From NCBI GenBank assembly GCA_049516635.1, contig JBEKSX010000044.1, positions 1 through 24,039 of the forward strand: a DNA stretch of 24,039 nt, in the 5' to 3' direction. Each line of letters opens with the position of its first letter. Position 1 is the first letter of the stretch. The notes below the pieces were generated by a model that had not been told where the DNA came from, made no database searches, and was given only the letters and a program-made list of their open reading frames with translations. The position numbers were made by a program, and so were the translations under genes. The DNA is from JBEKSX01 sp049516635 (GTDB lineage Bacteria; Bacteroidota; Ignavibacteria; Tepidaquicellales; OLB5). Positions 6,851 through 15,723 of the stretch are shown here, piece after piece.

Positions 6851-7873
6851 ATGCAAAAAATGCATTTATTTAAGCTATTTATAGTAGTTTTGCTCGTTCT
6901 GATAGTCGGCTGCGGTAAGAAAGAAGATAAAACCCTCAATAAAGAAGGATCTGATGTATCCGGATTGATCAAAAAAGATTCGGTAACAGGAAAAGAAAAG
7001 GTCTTATTGAAATATCTGGTTAAAAAAGGGGATAAGTTCGTTTATAAAATGACTGCGAAAACATCACAGACCGAGAACAGCCCCGCTACAGAAGGCAAAG
7101 ATGTGACACAGGATAATGAGATAAATTATTACTACAGCAAAGAGGTACAGGATGTGGACGGTTCGGGAATAATCACCTTCAAAGTGAAATATGATTCCAT
7201 CACGATAAACGCTCAGATGGGTGAACAAAACGTAAAGTACAATTCTAATATTAATGATACGGTAAAATCAAACCCCGCTTTCCTGCAATACAATGCCGTC
7301 ATCAACGAGCCTTTCTTCTTTCGCGTTACTTCCGATGGTGAGATAACCGATATATACGGGCTGGAAAAGATACACGAAAATCTTTTCAAGGCTCTCGGAG
7401 ATACGCTCAAAGAAGAGGACAAGCAGAACATAAAGGAATCTTTCGGAAAAGAATCCATGAAGGAAATACTCCAGCAGGAATACCAGATGTTCCCTAAACA
7501 GGATGTATACATGGATTCGAGCTGGACAAAATCGTATAACACGCAGTTATTATTATTCGATGTTGTCAACAGCGCTAAATATACTTTAAAAGGAATCGAG
7601 GATAAAGACAACCAGAAAATAGCGGATATTGATGCAATGCAGACCACGGAATTTCTGAACAAGGAAGTGAAACAAAGAGGCGTTAAGTTTGAGCTGGTAA
7701 ATTCCGAAACAAGCGGGGCTGGTAAGATAACATTTAATCTTAATAAAGGCTGTATCACACATAAAGAAACATCGATAGTTTTGAACCTCGATATGAAGGC
7801 ATCAGCGCAGGGTCAGTCCGCAAAGTCGGTACAGAAGGTTAAAACAAACCTCTGGGTTACTTTGTTGAACTGA
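6851..7873 (+). CDS. Lipoprotein, DUF6263-like, function unknown
   Basis: A 340-residue lipoprotein. The ATG at 6851 is chosen because AAGAAAGGA lies 6 nt upstream and the promoter overlaps the earlier TTG. Residues 1-21 (MQKMHLFKLFIVVLLVLIVGC) are a lipoprotein signal with lipobox IVGC, followed by a charged GKKEDK linker. The mature part opens with LLKYLVKKGDKFVYKM and is rich in alternating beta-strand patterns such as GIITFKVKYDSITI and GAGKITFNLNKG. It contains an amphipathic, Lys/Glu-rich helix region in the middle (KIHENLFKALGDTLKEEDKQNIKESFG). This layout resembles the DUF6263 family of Bacteroidota, recognised from memory only. No catalytic motif is visible. It is expected to be membrane-anchored in the cell envelope. 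It stands alone between repeats and the next lipoprotein. Confidence 0.75.
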   Translation: MQKMHLFKLFIVVLLVLIVGCGKKEDKTLNKEGSDVSGLIKKDSVTGKEKVLLKYLVKKGDKFVYKMTAKTSQTENSPATEGKDVTQDNEINYYYSKEVQDVDGSGIITFKVKYDSITINAQMGEQNVKYNSNINDTVKSNPAFLQYNAVINEPFFFRVTSDGEITDIYGLEKIHENLFKALGDTLKEEDKQNIKESFGKESMKEILQQEYQMFPKQDVYMDSSWTKSYNTQLLLFDVVNSAKYTLKGIEDKDNQKIADIDAMQTTEFLNKEVKQRGVKFELVNSETSGAGKITFNLNKGCITHKETSIVLNLDMKASAQGQSAKSVQKVKTNLWVTLLN

Positions 7874-7948
7874 CGGTCTGTTAAGCGGAAGAATCTCGAT
7901 AATGTCTAATAAATACAAAATATTCAAGAGAAGAGAACTATAAAGATT

Positions 7949-7971
7949 AATCAGAATTCGATTTTCTGATT
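7949..7971 (+). terminator. Weak hairpin after the lipoprotein gene
   Basis: AATCAGAA (7949-7956) pairs with TTCTGATT (7964-7971) around a 7-nt loop, 76 nt after the stop. Only a short T-rich stretch follows (TCTTAC), so termination is uncertain. The remaining DNA to 8057 shows nothing else recognisable. Confidence 0.3.
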
Positions 7972-8057
7972 TCTTACACGGGCAAACCGGAATAGCACCA
8001 AGCGGGAGGGAATTACATCCAGTAATTAAAATTGAGAAAATTAGTTAAAATATCTCT

Positions 8058-8618
8058 ATGAAATCTTTATTTTTAGTTATTACTGCAATTTTTGTATTTT
8101 TTGAAATTTCCTGTACACGCAATATAAATCAAGATATTGCAAAAAAATCATCAGGAGACCAAAATAAATTGTTAAAAATCGATAGTACAAATATTGAGTA
8201 TAAAATAGATACAATACAATCAAAAAATGCTAACAAAGTTCCTATAAAAAAAGACTCTACAGAAAGAATATTGAATTTGAATTTTCTTAAAGATTATAAC
8301 GGTAAATATCCTTATGAGGTTAAACTGCTTGAAAATAGAATCATAATAGAGAAAATAACTAATTTAATTGGAGATAAATTTAGTTATTTAAAAAAAATAT
8401 GGAATGTAGAGGTACCTATGGAGATTAACAATGACGTATTTGTAGCTAATGCTTGCAAAGCTCATGATTGTGGATATACAAATGCGATAATTGTTATCAA
8501 ACTAGATACAGGTGAATTTTTTGTAGGTATTAGAACAGATAATAAAGTTCGTACCTATTATGACGAAAATTCATCTCCACCTAAACAATTGATAGATTGG
8601 GCTAATAATAATTTTTAG
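8058..8618 (+). CDS. Putative lipoprotein with Ivy-like (lysozyme inhibitor) C-terminal domain
   Basis: 186 residues. An N-terminal hydrophobic segment ends in FFEISC (Cys19), an atypical but usable lipobox, followed by a Lys/Ser/Asp-rich linker to about residue 75. The C-terminal domain (about 77-186) contains CKAHDC (133-138) and then a hydrophobic strand and TGEFFVGIRTDNKVRTYYDE. CK-x-HDC is the signature loop of the Ivy family (E. coli Ivy has CKPHDC). In that family a disulfide-closed loop inserts its His into the active site of C-type lysozymes. The position of the motif before two beta strands also fits Ivy. Inference: an envelope-anchored lysozyme inhibitor or related protein. The gene is visibly more AT-rich than its neighbours, which hints at transfer. 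Alternatively it belongs to an uncharacterised family that shares only this loop. Confidence 0.6.
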   Translation: MKSLFLVITAIFVFFEISCTRNINQDIAKKSSGDQNKLLKIDSTNIEYKIDTIQSKNANKVPIKKDSTERILNLNFLKDYNGKYPYEVKLLENRIIIEKITNLIGDKFSYLKKIWNVEVPMEINNDVFVANACKAHDCGYTNAIIVIKLDTGEFFVGIRTDNKVRTYYDENSSPPKQLIDWANNNF

Positions 8619-8652
8619 TTAAACAGTAATAAATATTTAAAGTTGATTTTGA

Positions 8653-8799
8653 ATGTTAGAAAATCAAAAAGAAAACCCCGTCTCCCTCGAAGAACTTACT
8701 ATCTCCAATATGTGGGAATTGGAAGCACTGATCAACGTTCTTGTTCAGAAAAACTTGATAACAAAAGACGAATTGCTTGAAAAAACATGCATCATATAA
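8653..8799 (+). CDS. Small conserved-looking helical protein (48 aa), unknown
   Basis: ATG at 8653 opens a 48-residue frame starting MLENQKENPVSLEELT and including MWELEALINVLVQKNLITKDELLEK. It looks like two amphipathic helices, and its higher-GC codon use fits a real gene better than the AT-rich gene before it. It ends in TCII after GAAAAAACATGC. One extra A in this A tract would instead give a charged ending (NMHHIKKDE), so either a homopolymer error or a recent frameshift may have cut the C-terminus. It sits 34 nt after the Ivy-like gene and about 110 nt before the (p)ppGpp synthetase. I do not recognise a function. Confidence 0.5.
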   Translation: MLENQKENPVSLEELTISNMWELEALINVLVQKNLITKDELLEKTCII

Positions 8800-8909
8800 A
8801 AAAAGATGAATGATATATTATATCATGTGAATGTATTGGAGATGTCTGGCTATTATGTATGGAACTTAAATGTTCTATTTTCAATTGTTTATTATGAAAA
8901 GGGAATGAG

Positions 8910-11135
8910 ATGTTAAGCTCACTTTATAAGAAAAAATTAGATGAACTGCTTCTAACCTGCAAGCGGAACATGGGGGAGTTTAACGAAAAACTTATCACAG
9001 ATGCATTCAAGTTCAGCTTGAATGCCCACCGCATGGATAAAAGAGCTTCCGGTGAACCTTACGTTACACACCCGTTCGAAGTAGCAAAAATTATAGCCCG
9101 TGAAATTCCGCTGGATGATACTACCGTTGCGAGCGGGCTGCTCCATGACGTTATAGAAGATACCAAGTTCACTTATGACGATGTGAAAGCCGAGTTCGGA
9201 CAGACCATAGCAGACGTTGTGGACGGCGCTACCAAGATAGAAGGCATGTTCGAAAATTACGAGACCAAGCAGGTGGAAAATTACCGCAAGATGCTTCTTT
9301 CGATGTCGAATGACATCCGTGTAGTACTCGTAAAATTTGCCGACCGCTTGCATAACATGAGAACCCTGGAATACCTCAGCCCGGAACGCCAGGTGAGAAT
9401 GTCGAGGGAGACCATGGAGATATATGCCCCGCTTGCGAACAGGCTGGGACTTTCACGCATCAAGATCGAATTCGAAGACCTTGCTTTCAAATTTCTTGAC
9501 CGGCATTTCTATAACGAGCTTGGTAAGAAAGTGATAGCCAGAAAGCGTGAGCGTGAGACCTACGTTAATAAGTTTATCCAGCCTATCAAAGTATCACTCG
9601 ATAAGGAAAATTTTAAATATGAAATATACGGAAGGGCAAAAAATCTCTACAGCATAGCCAAGAAAATGAGATCGAGGAACAAGGCATTTGAAGAGATATA
9701 TGATCTTTTTGCTGTAAGGATAATTCTGGATACGCCGAATAAAAATGACTGCTTTACAGCATACGGTCTCTGTTCGGAAATATATATTCCCATCCCGGAG
9801 AGGTTCAAAGATTATGTTTCGCTCCCGAAGAAGAACGGTTATCAATCCATACACACCACCTTATTAGGTCCCGAAGGAAAAATGGTGGAGGTCCAGATAA
9901 GGACCAAAGATATGCACGAAGTAGCCGAGAAAGGTGTTGCTGCACACTGGAAATACAAAGAGAACATCAACACCAATGACAAGCAGATGGAGGACTGGAT
10001 CAGCTGGATACGGGAAATGTTCGATACGGCTTCTAAGGAAAATTCACCCCGTCAGATGCTCGAAAGCCTTAAACTGAACCTTTACCAGGATGAGATATAT
10101 GTGTTCACGCCGAAAGGCGAGCTGAAGATACTTCCCGTGAATTCCACTCCGGTTGATTTCGCTTTCGAGATACATACTGAGATAGGATACAAATGCATCG
10201 GTGCTAAGATAAACGGCAGGATAACCCCGCTCGAAACAAAGCTTAAGAGCGGTGACCAGGTCGAGATAATAACATCAAAAGTAAAGCGTCCAAATAAGGA
10301 CTGGATCACTTTCGTTATTACACACAAAGCGAAAACGGATATCCATAAATGGCTTAACAACGAAAGACGGTTGAAAATAGACGAAGGTAAGGAGATATGG
10401 GAGAAAAAATTAAAAAAGAATAAACATTCTTTATCCGAAGATGAGCTCATCAAGCTCCTGACAAGACTGAAATTCGATAACCTTCAGCATTTTTATCTTT
10501 CGCTGGCTGAGGATAAGTTCAGTGTGGATGAGATATACGAAGTGATCAAGGACAAGAACAAACTGATGAACGGGGATATTGATTCGCCGTTCGTAAAACC
10601 GCTCGATAAGTCCCAGCCGCAGAAGGAGAAAGAGTACCAGGCGAACCTGTTCGAGACGTATATAAAAACCGCACGCCTGAGCAAGAGCAAGATAATAGCG
10701 GGCGGGGAAGTAAAAGACCTGCTGTTCTCTTATGCAAATTGCTGCAATCCTATCCCCGGCGAAGATATAATCGGCTTTATCACCAAAACGGAAGGGGTTA
10801 AGATACATAAAAAATCGTGCAAGAACCTCACCAACCTTTTCCTGATGGACCCCGACAGGATAATTGAGGTACAGTGGCCAGAGGAAACAGATGACGAATT
10901 CTTTGTGGGGCTTAAAATTGACGGCGAGGATAAACCCGGAATGCTGAACGAGATAACCCAGGTGATAGCATCGCATAATAACACTAACATAAAAAGCGTG
11001 AACATCTCTTCAAAAGGTTCAACTTTCGAAGGTACAGTGATATTAATGGTAAAGAATATCACTCATTTAAATCAGCTTATAGACAAAATTAAAAATATAG
11101 GTGGAGTATTTGAGGTCAGGCGTTTCGAAGAATAA
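8910..11135 (+). CDS. rel: Bifunctional (p)ppGpp synthetase/hydrolase (RelA/SpoT family)
   Basis: 741 residues with the full long-RSH architecture. The HD hydrolase domain contains YVTHP, HDVIED (H79, D80, E83, D84) and ADRLHNMRTL (144-153). The synthetase domain has GRAKNLYSI, YDLFAVR (D265), RFKD (298-301), NGYQSIHT and VEVQIRT (E328). The TGS domain follows at about 388-450, then a Cys-rich segment ANCCNPIPGEDI...KKSC (609-637), and a C-terminal ACT domain (about 663-741). Both active sites are intact. RFKD rather than EFDD is the signature of bifunctional Rel/SpoT enzymes, so one enzyme should both make and break the alarmone in the cytoplasm. AAGGGA lies a few nt before the ATG. The end overlaps a possible 41-residue frame, and an M28 peptidase gene follows after 112 nt. 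Confidence 0.96.
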   Translation: MLSSLYKKKLDELLLTCKRNMGEFNEKLITDAFKFSLNAHRMDKRASGEPYVTHPFEVAKIIAREIPLDDTTVASGLLHDVIEDTKFTYDDVKAEFGQTIADVVDGATKIEGMFENYETKQVENYRKMLLSMSNDIRVVLVKFADRLHNMRTLEYLSPERQVRMSRETMEIYAPLANRLGLSRIKIEFEDLAFKFLDRHFYNELGKKVIARKRERETYVNKFIQPIKVSLDKENFKYEIYGRAKNLYSIAKKMRSRNKAFEEIYDLFAVRIILDTPNKNDCFTAYGLCSEIYIPIPERFKDYVSLPKKNGYQSIHTTLLGPEGKMVEVQIRTKDMHEVAEKGVAAHWKYKENINTNDKQMEDWISWIREMFDTASKENSPRQMLESLKLNLYQDEIYVFTPKGELKILPVNSTPVDFAFEIHTEIGYKCIGAKINGRITPLETKLKSGDQVEIITSKVKRPNKDWITFVITHKAKTDIHKWLNNERRLKIDEGKEIWEKKLKKNKHSLSEDELIKLLTRLKFDNLQHFYLSLAEDKFSVDEIYEVIKDKNKLMNGDIDSPFVKPLDKSQPQKEKEYQANLFETYIKTARLSKSKIIAGGEVKDLLFSYANCCNPIPGEDIIGFITKTEGVKIHKKSCKNLTNLFLMDPDRIIEVQWPEETDDEFFVGLKIDGEDKPGMLNEITQVIASHNNTNIKSVNISSKGSTFEGTVILMVKNITHLNQLIDKIKNIGGVFEVRRFEE

Positions 11136-11226
11136 ATTGAAATATCTCTTCATCATTTTTGTCTTAATGTTTTTATCTGCGATTGGGTTGATTAATCCAG
11201 AATTAGAATACGAAAAATCTTTTTAG
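11101..11226 (+). CDS. Possible small single-pass membrane peptide
   Basis: A frame starting at GTG 11101, inside the last codons of the Rel gene, or at TTG 11137, gives 41 or 29 residues ending at 11226. It contains one hydrophobic segment (KYLFIIFVLMFLSAIGLI) with a charged NPELEYEKSF tail. It could be translated by coupling to the Rel stop. There is no Shine-Dalgarno sequence and no recognised family, so it may be chance. Confidence 0.22.
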   Translation: MEYLRSGVSKNKLKYLFIIFVLMFLSAIGLINPELEYEKSF

Positions 11227-11247
11227 TAAAATCATTCTTAGTATATC

Positions 11248-13065
11248 ATGATTAATAAATTCTCAAAATACTTTTATCCGGCTGTTCTTGCTGCCGCCCT
11301 TTTTATTTTATCATCATATAAATACTATGACGGCAATTACGAAATAAATGCGAACGATGTAATTACGTATATCAAATATCTTGCGAGCGATGAACTCGGC
11401 GGCAGATTTCCCGGAACAAAAGGGGATTCCCTTGCCGAGGAATATGCGATCAATCAATTCAAGTCATACGGTGTTCCCCCCGGCGGTGATGACGGCTACA
11501 GAGAAAAATTTAATTTTATATCGGAGATCAAACTGGGAAAAAATAATTCTTTTTCCCTTACATCAAATGACGAAACGATTGAACAAAAACTCGGTGATGA
11601 TTTTTATCCACTGAGCTATTCCTCGTCAGGCGAAGCCTCGGGAGAACTTGTGTTTGCCGGTTACGGCATCAGTGCTCCCGATCTCAAATACGATGATCTC
11701 AAGGACCTCGATCTTAAGGGAAAGATCGCGGTCGTTATGCGGTTCTCTCCCGGTGAAAATACCCCTCACGATAATCCTTATTCGAAATACGATTTCGCGA
11801 GAATGAAGTGCAAGGCATTGAAAGAAGCCGGTGCAAAGGGTATCATTTTCATAACCGGACCTGCGAGCGGTAAAGACGAATTGAACAAAAAGTTGAATGT
11901 CTCGACCACAAATGATAACGTGGGCTTACCAGTCATCAATGTTAAAAGAGAAATCATCGAGAAACTTTTCAAAGCTTACGGAAAAGACCTTTCACAGATC
12001 CAGATTCTGATTGATAGTCTTAAAACACCAAATTCGTTTGAGCTAAAGGGTTCTACAGCAAAGATCCAAACTGACCTTCAGTATGTGAGGTCGAACACGG
12101 CAAATATTATCGGATTCCTGGAGGGCAATGATCCTATATTAAAGAACGATGTGATCGTCATCGGGGCTCATATGGACCACCTCGGTGACGGGATGAAATA
12201 CGGTTCTCTGAACGAAACCGGAAAACCTGCGATCCACAACGGAGCCGATGATAACGCTTCCGGAGATGCCGGTGTCTTTGAGATAGCGGAGAAGCTTTCA
12301 TCCGAAAGATCCAATCTTAAACGGAGCTACCTGTTCATGTTGTTCAGCGGTGAAGAAGCAGGCCTGATCGGATCATCATATTTTACAAAGAGCCAGCTTT
12401 TCAAGAAATATAATATAATCACGATGATCAACATGGACATGATCGGCCGCCTGAAAGACAATAAACTTGAGATAGGCGGCGCAGGGACATCTTCTATCTG
12501 GAAACATATTCTGGATTCCCTCAATACGCTCAAAGAAAATCTGACCATATCTTACAAAGACGAAGGATACGGACCATCGGATCACTCAAGCTTTTATTCC
12601 ATGGATATTCCGGTGCTCTTTTTCTTTACAGGTCTGCACGAGGATTATCACAGACCTTCCGATAAATGGGACAAAATAAATTCCGAAGGCGAGGTGCAAG
12701 TCCTGGATCTTGTTGCCGACCTCATTAATGTGCTCGATTTTAACCAGTCGAAACCCGATTTTATCAAGACCGTCGAAAAGAAAGAACAAACTATGCGCGG
12801 TTTCCGTGTTACGCTGGGTATCGTGCCCGATTACTCCTCCGATGCCGACGGGCTTCAGATAATGGGCGTGAAACCCGGGGGACCTGCCGATGTAGCGGGA
12901 CTTCAGAAAGGGGACGTGATTATAAAATTCGGAACGCACGAAGTGAAAAATATTTACGATTACACTTACGCTCTCGGTGATTTCAAGCCCGGTGACGAAT
13001 CCGAAGTGGTTGTAAAACGCGGAACCGAGACGATCACGTTCAAAGTCCTGATGACAGGAAGGTAG
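11248..13065 (+). CDS. M28 metallopeptidase with PA and PDZ domains
   Basis: 605 residues. The N-terminal hydrophobic segment FYPAVLAAALFILSSY (9-24) is a signal or anchor. A PA-type insert follows at about 115-250 (GELVFAGYGISAPDLKYDDLKDLDLKGKIAVV). The M28 catalytic core comes next: H308 in GAHMDH, D334 in NGADDNASG, E369/E370 in FSGEEAGLIGS, D397 in NMDMIGR and H468 in EDYHRPSDKWD. A PDZ domain lies at about 518-603 (GVKPGGPADVAGLQKGDVIIKF). All metal ligands and the catalytic Glu are present. It should be an aminopeptidase in the periplasm or on the membrane surface, with the PDZ domain helping substrate or partner binding. It has no T9SS tail, unlike the M28 gene at position 1. No Shine-Dalgarno sequence is visible. 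Confidence 0.93.
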   Translation: MINKFSKYFYPAVLAAALFILSSYKYYDGNYEINANDVITYIKYLASDELGGRFPGTKGDSLAEEYAINQFKSYGVPPGGDDGYREKFNFISEIKLGKNNSFSLTSNDETIEQKLGDDFYPLSYSSSGEASGELVFAGYGISAPDLKYDDLKDLDLKGKIAVVMRFSPGENTPHDNPYSKYDFARMKCKALKEAGAKGIIFITGPASGKDELNKKLNVSTTNDNVGLPVINVKREIIEKLFKAYGKDLSQIQILIDSLKTPNSFELKGSTAKIQTDLQYVRSNTANIIGFLEGNDPILKNDVIVIGAHMDHLGDGMKYGSLNETGKPAIHNGADDNASGDAGVFEIAEKLSSERSNLKRSYLFMLFSGEEAGLIGSSYFTKSQLFKKYNIITMINMDMIGRLKDNKLEIGGAGTSSIWKHILDSLNTLKENLTISYKDEGYGPSDHSSFYSMDIPVLFFFTGLHEDYHRPSDKWDKINSEGEVQVLDLVADLINVLDFNQSKPDFIKTVEKKEQTMRGFRVTLGIVPDYSSDADGLQIMGVKPGGPADVAGLQKGDVIIKFGTHEVKNIYDYTYALGDFKPGDESEVVVKRGTETITFKVLMTGR

Positions 13066-13115
13066 TAGACAAGGGAGCATCTCTGTTATATTCAAATTGT
13101 TCATAGACATCATCG

Positions 13116-13165
13116 GGAATCCGAGTTTGTTAATTTTTTAATCGGATTCCTGCTTCCGCAGGAAT
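13116..13165. terminator. Competing hairpins between convergent genes
   Basis: GGAATCCGA (13116-13124) pairs with 13142-13150 across a T-rich loop, while ATTCCTGC (13146-13153) pairs with GCAGGAAT (13158-13165). They share TTCC, so only one can form at a time. The segment lies between the ends of the M28 gene and the minus-strand DUF4920 gene and probably serves as terminator and/or is a dispersed repeat. Confidence 0.45.
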
Positions 13166-13187
13166 GACAATTTCAGAATAATGATTA

Positions 13188-13706
13188 TTATTCGCTAAGA
13201 ATTTTTACGCCCGTGGCTTCTATATTATAAACCTTCTGCGTACCTGCAACGTCTTCGGTTTTTATTTTCGAGTTCTGTGATTCCTCGATCATCTTCTTCT
13301 CATGTTCTTCGCTTGTCTCAGCCGGATTGAATATACCATCCACAATTGCTTTGCTTTTGGCACAATCTTTAGGCAAGTAGAATTTATGTAAAGTGATTAC
13401 GCGAATTTCGTTTGTCCCGTCGGAGAGCATTAGCCAGCACCCCATGTTCTGGCAGACATCCGTCACTGTCCCCGTGAGTTTCACTGTTTTTCCTTCGTAG
13501 TCCTGGGGCTTTGCGAGAAGATCACTAATCGCAACGGTAGGTATATCGTCGCTGAGATCATTCCCGTACAACATTCCACCATCTACCTTTACCCCTGTTA
13601 CTACGGGTACGGGTTTAAATTTACTTTCTTCGTTCTGTGCGGAAGCGAAGGAAGTGAAAATGAAGGTGAGAATAAATAATAGAATGGCAGATCTGAATAA
13701 ATTCAT
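13188..13706 (-). CDS. DUF4920 domain protein, exported
   Basis: 172 residues. The signal peptide is MNLFRSAILLFILTFIFTSFASAQ. The DUF4920 core follows at about 60-125: ISDLLAKPQDYEGKTVKLTG, VCQNMGCWLML (C85, C90), IRVITLHKFYLPKDC (C115) and AIVDGIF. The arrangement of strands is OB-fold-like, and the VCxxxGCW cysteine pair is the family hallmark. No enzymatic activity is established for the family; redox or metal binding through the cysteines is a guess. A Lys/Glu-rich helical insert (SEEHEKKMIEE) precedes the last strand. GAGGGG lies 11 nt upstream of the ATG. It is transcribed in the same direction as glmS, whose stop is 50 nt upstream, so the two may be co-transcribed, but glmS function offers no clear link. 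Confidence 0.85.
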   Translation of the reverse strand: MNLFRSAILLFILTFIFTSFASAQNEESKFKPVPVVTGVKVDGGMLYGNDLSDDIPTVAISDLLAKPQDYEGKTVKLTGTVTDVCQNMGCWLMLSDGTNEIRVITLHKFYLPKDCAKSKAIVDGIFNPAETSEEHEKKMIEESQNSKIKTEDVAGTQKVYNIEATGVKILSE

Positions 13707-13756
13707 ATTGTTGGTATTCCCCTCTAATTGATTAAGTTTATTAATTGTATCCCTGT

Positions 13757-15598
13757 TTATTCAACAGTAACACTTTTTGCGAGATTTCTCGGCTGATCTA
13801 CGTTGCACCCTCTAAGCACCGCCAGGTAGTACGCGAATAACTGCAGAGGTATGGTTGTGAGTAACGGGCTTAACAATTTAGACGTAGAAGGAATTTTAAT
13901 CGAATAATCCGAGAATTCGTCTATCCCTTTATTTTGCTCGTCAGAGATAGAGATAACAACAGCTTTTCTTGCTTTTACTTCCCTGACATTCGAGATGATC
14001 TTATCGTACGTTGAGTCCGAAGGTGCAATAACAATCACCGGCATATTCTGGTCGATAAGAGCTATCGGTCCGTGCTTCATTTCCGCAGCAGGATAGCCTT
14101 CTGCATGGATGTACGAAATTTCTTTCAGCTTCAGAGCACCTTCCAGTGCAACCGGGAAATTATCGCCCCTTCCGAGATACAGCATGTGCTGGCAGAACTT
14201 GAACACTTTAGCTATTTCCAGGATCTTATTGCTCTGCTCGAGTATCTGTTTCATTTTTGCCGGGAGGCGTAGTATCTCATCCGTGATCTCTTTAACCTGG
14301 CGTACGGATAATGTACCTTTGTTCTGAGCTATGAGCAATGCTATCAATATCAATCCCATCAATTGTGAGGTAAAAGCCTTGGTTGAAGCAACACCGATCT
14401 CGGGACCTGCGTGCGTGTATATGCCTGCATCCGTTTCTCTTGCGATAGTACTTCCCACCACATTAACGATTCCGTAGACATCGGCACCTCTGGATCTCGC
14501 TTCCTTCATTGCTGCTATAGTATCTGCAGTTTCACCGCTCTGGCTTATAACGAACATAATATCGCCGGGGTACACAATCGGGTCCCTGTAACGGAACTCC
14601 GAAGCATATTCCACTTCAACAGGGATCCGGCAGGTCTGTTCGATTATATATTCACCGCATAATGCTGCATGCCATGCCGTTCCGCATGCGGAAATAATTA
14701 TGCGTTTCGCATGAGTAAGCTTATCAGTGACGTTAGCAAGACCCCCGAGCTTAACCAGTCCTGAATCTTTTAATATTCTTCCCCTCATCGTATTCATCAG
14801 CGATTCGGGCTGCTCGTTGATCTCCTTCAGCATGAAATGTTCATAACCGCCCTTTTCGATCTCTTCAAGGTCGAACGTTATCTCTTCGAGCTCGCGTTCT
14901 ATCTCTACATCCTCGATAGTTTTAATTTTGAATTTATCTTTGGTCAGTACAACCATTTCACCGTCGAGGAGATAGAGCACCTGCCTTGTGTGCGGGATGA
15001 TAGCTGTTGCATCGGAAGCGACTATGTATTCACCCTCGCCGACGCCGAGAACCAAAGGGCTGCCGTTCCTCGCGGCGATTATTTTGCCCGGGTCGCGTTT
15101 AGAAAGTACGCATATTCCGTATGTACCTTCAACTTCTGCAAGAGAGAGCTGAACAGCTGTTTCAAAGCAATTTGTATTTTTATAATGCGAACGTATCAGG
15201 TGGACAAGACATTCCGTATCTGTTTCGGTTGTAAATTTGTATCCGTCACGCTCGAGCTTTATCTTTAATGCGGCATAGTTCTCTATGATGCCGTTATGGA
15301 TAACGATGATCTCTTTATCAATATCATAGATAGGGTGAGCATTTATATCATTGGGTTCACCGTGGGTTGCCCAACGTGTATGCCCGATGCCAATCGTAGC
15401 TGTCCGGTCTAAGCCGTTCATATCCAGCAGTTTTTCCAGATCACTGACTTTACCGGCTTTTTTCCTTATGGAGATGCAGGAATCCGACATAATGGCAATA
15501 CCGGCGGAGTCATATCCGCGGTATTCCAGTTTTTTAAGGCCGTCAATGATCAATGGAAGCGCTTCTTTTTTTCCTATATACGCTACAATTCCGCACAT
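13757..15598 (-). CDS. glmS: Glutamine--fructose-6-phosphate aminotransferase (isomerizing)
   Basis: 613 residues, normal for GlmS. It makes glucosamine-6-phosphate from fructose-6-phosphate and glutamine, the first step towards UDP-GlcNAc for peptidoglycan and lipopolysaccharide, in the cytoplasm. The glutaminase domain begins with the Cys2 nucleophile (MCGIVAYIG) and contains HTRWATHGEPNDINAHP (73-89), HNGIIENY (101-108) and D127. SIS domain 1 has SQSGET (352-357) and STKAFTSQ (405-412). SIS domain 2 has KEISYIHAEGYPAAEMKHGP (492-511), including E493 and H509 equivalent to E. coli Glu488 and His504. The conserved tail NLAKSVTVE places K608. No glmS ribozyme-like structure is apparent in the 213-nt upstream gap. 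No Shine-Dalgarno sequence is visible; the leader is A/T only. Confidence 0.97.
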   Translation of the reverse strand: MCGIVAYIGKKEALPLIIDGLKKLEYRGYDSAGIAIMSDSCISIRKKAGKVSDLEKLLDMNGLDRTATIGIGHTRWATHGEPNDINAHPIYDIDKEIIVIHNGIIENYAALKIKLERDGYKFTTETDTECLVHLIRSHYKNTNCFETAVQLSLAEVEGTYGICVLSKRDPGKIIAARNGSPLVLGVGEGEYIVASDATAIIPHTRQVLYLLDGEMVVLTKDKFKIKTIEDVEIERELEEITFDLEEIEKGGYEHFMLKEINEQPESLMNTMRGRILKDSGLVKLGGLANVTDKLTHAKRIIISACGTAWHAALCGEYIIEQTCRIPVEVEYASEFRYRDPIVYPGDIMFVISQSGETADTIAAMKEARSRGADVYGIVNVVGSTIARETDAGIYTHAGPEIGVASTKAFTSQLMGLILIALLIAQNKGTLSVRQVKEITDEILRLPAKMKQILEQSNKILEIAKVFKFCQHMLYLGRGDNFPVALEGALKLKEISYIHAEGYPAAEMKHGPIALIDQNMPVIVIAPSDSTYDKIISNVREVKARKAVVISISDEQNKGIDEFSDYSIKIPSTSKLLSPLLTTIPLQLFAYYLAVLRGCNVDQPRNLAKSVTVE

Positions 15599-15692
15599 TT
15601 TTTTATATTTTTAAAATTTTATTTTATTCCAATAGTAAATATAATTGAAATAAAACCAATAAATAAGTTAATTAGATTATACAATTGGACAG

Positions 15693-15723
15693 CAAAGGTA
15701 TAAATTTGTTTAAGTTGTAACAG
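15693..15723 (-). promoter_or_regulatory. Candidate glmS promoter
   Basis: On the minus strand TACCTTTG (15700 down to 15693) matches the -7 TAnnTTTG consensus exactly. The -33 position, 20 nt upstream, reads CTG instead of TTG. The predicted leader would be about 90 nt, very AT-rich. One good box only, so the call is tentative. Confidence 0.33.

Noticed and set aside
7874..8057. tRNA or structured RNA in the gap after the lipoprotein gene
   Set aside because: Only one 8-bp hairpin was found; no cloverleaf arms, TTC loop or CCA end.
10082..11062. Several long minus-strand frames opposite the (p)ppGpp synthetase gene
   Set aside because: They are antisense shadows of a well-conserved enzyme whose plus-strand motifs are all intact; none has a recognisable domain or a ribosome binding site.
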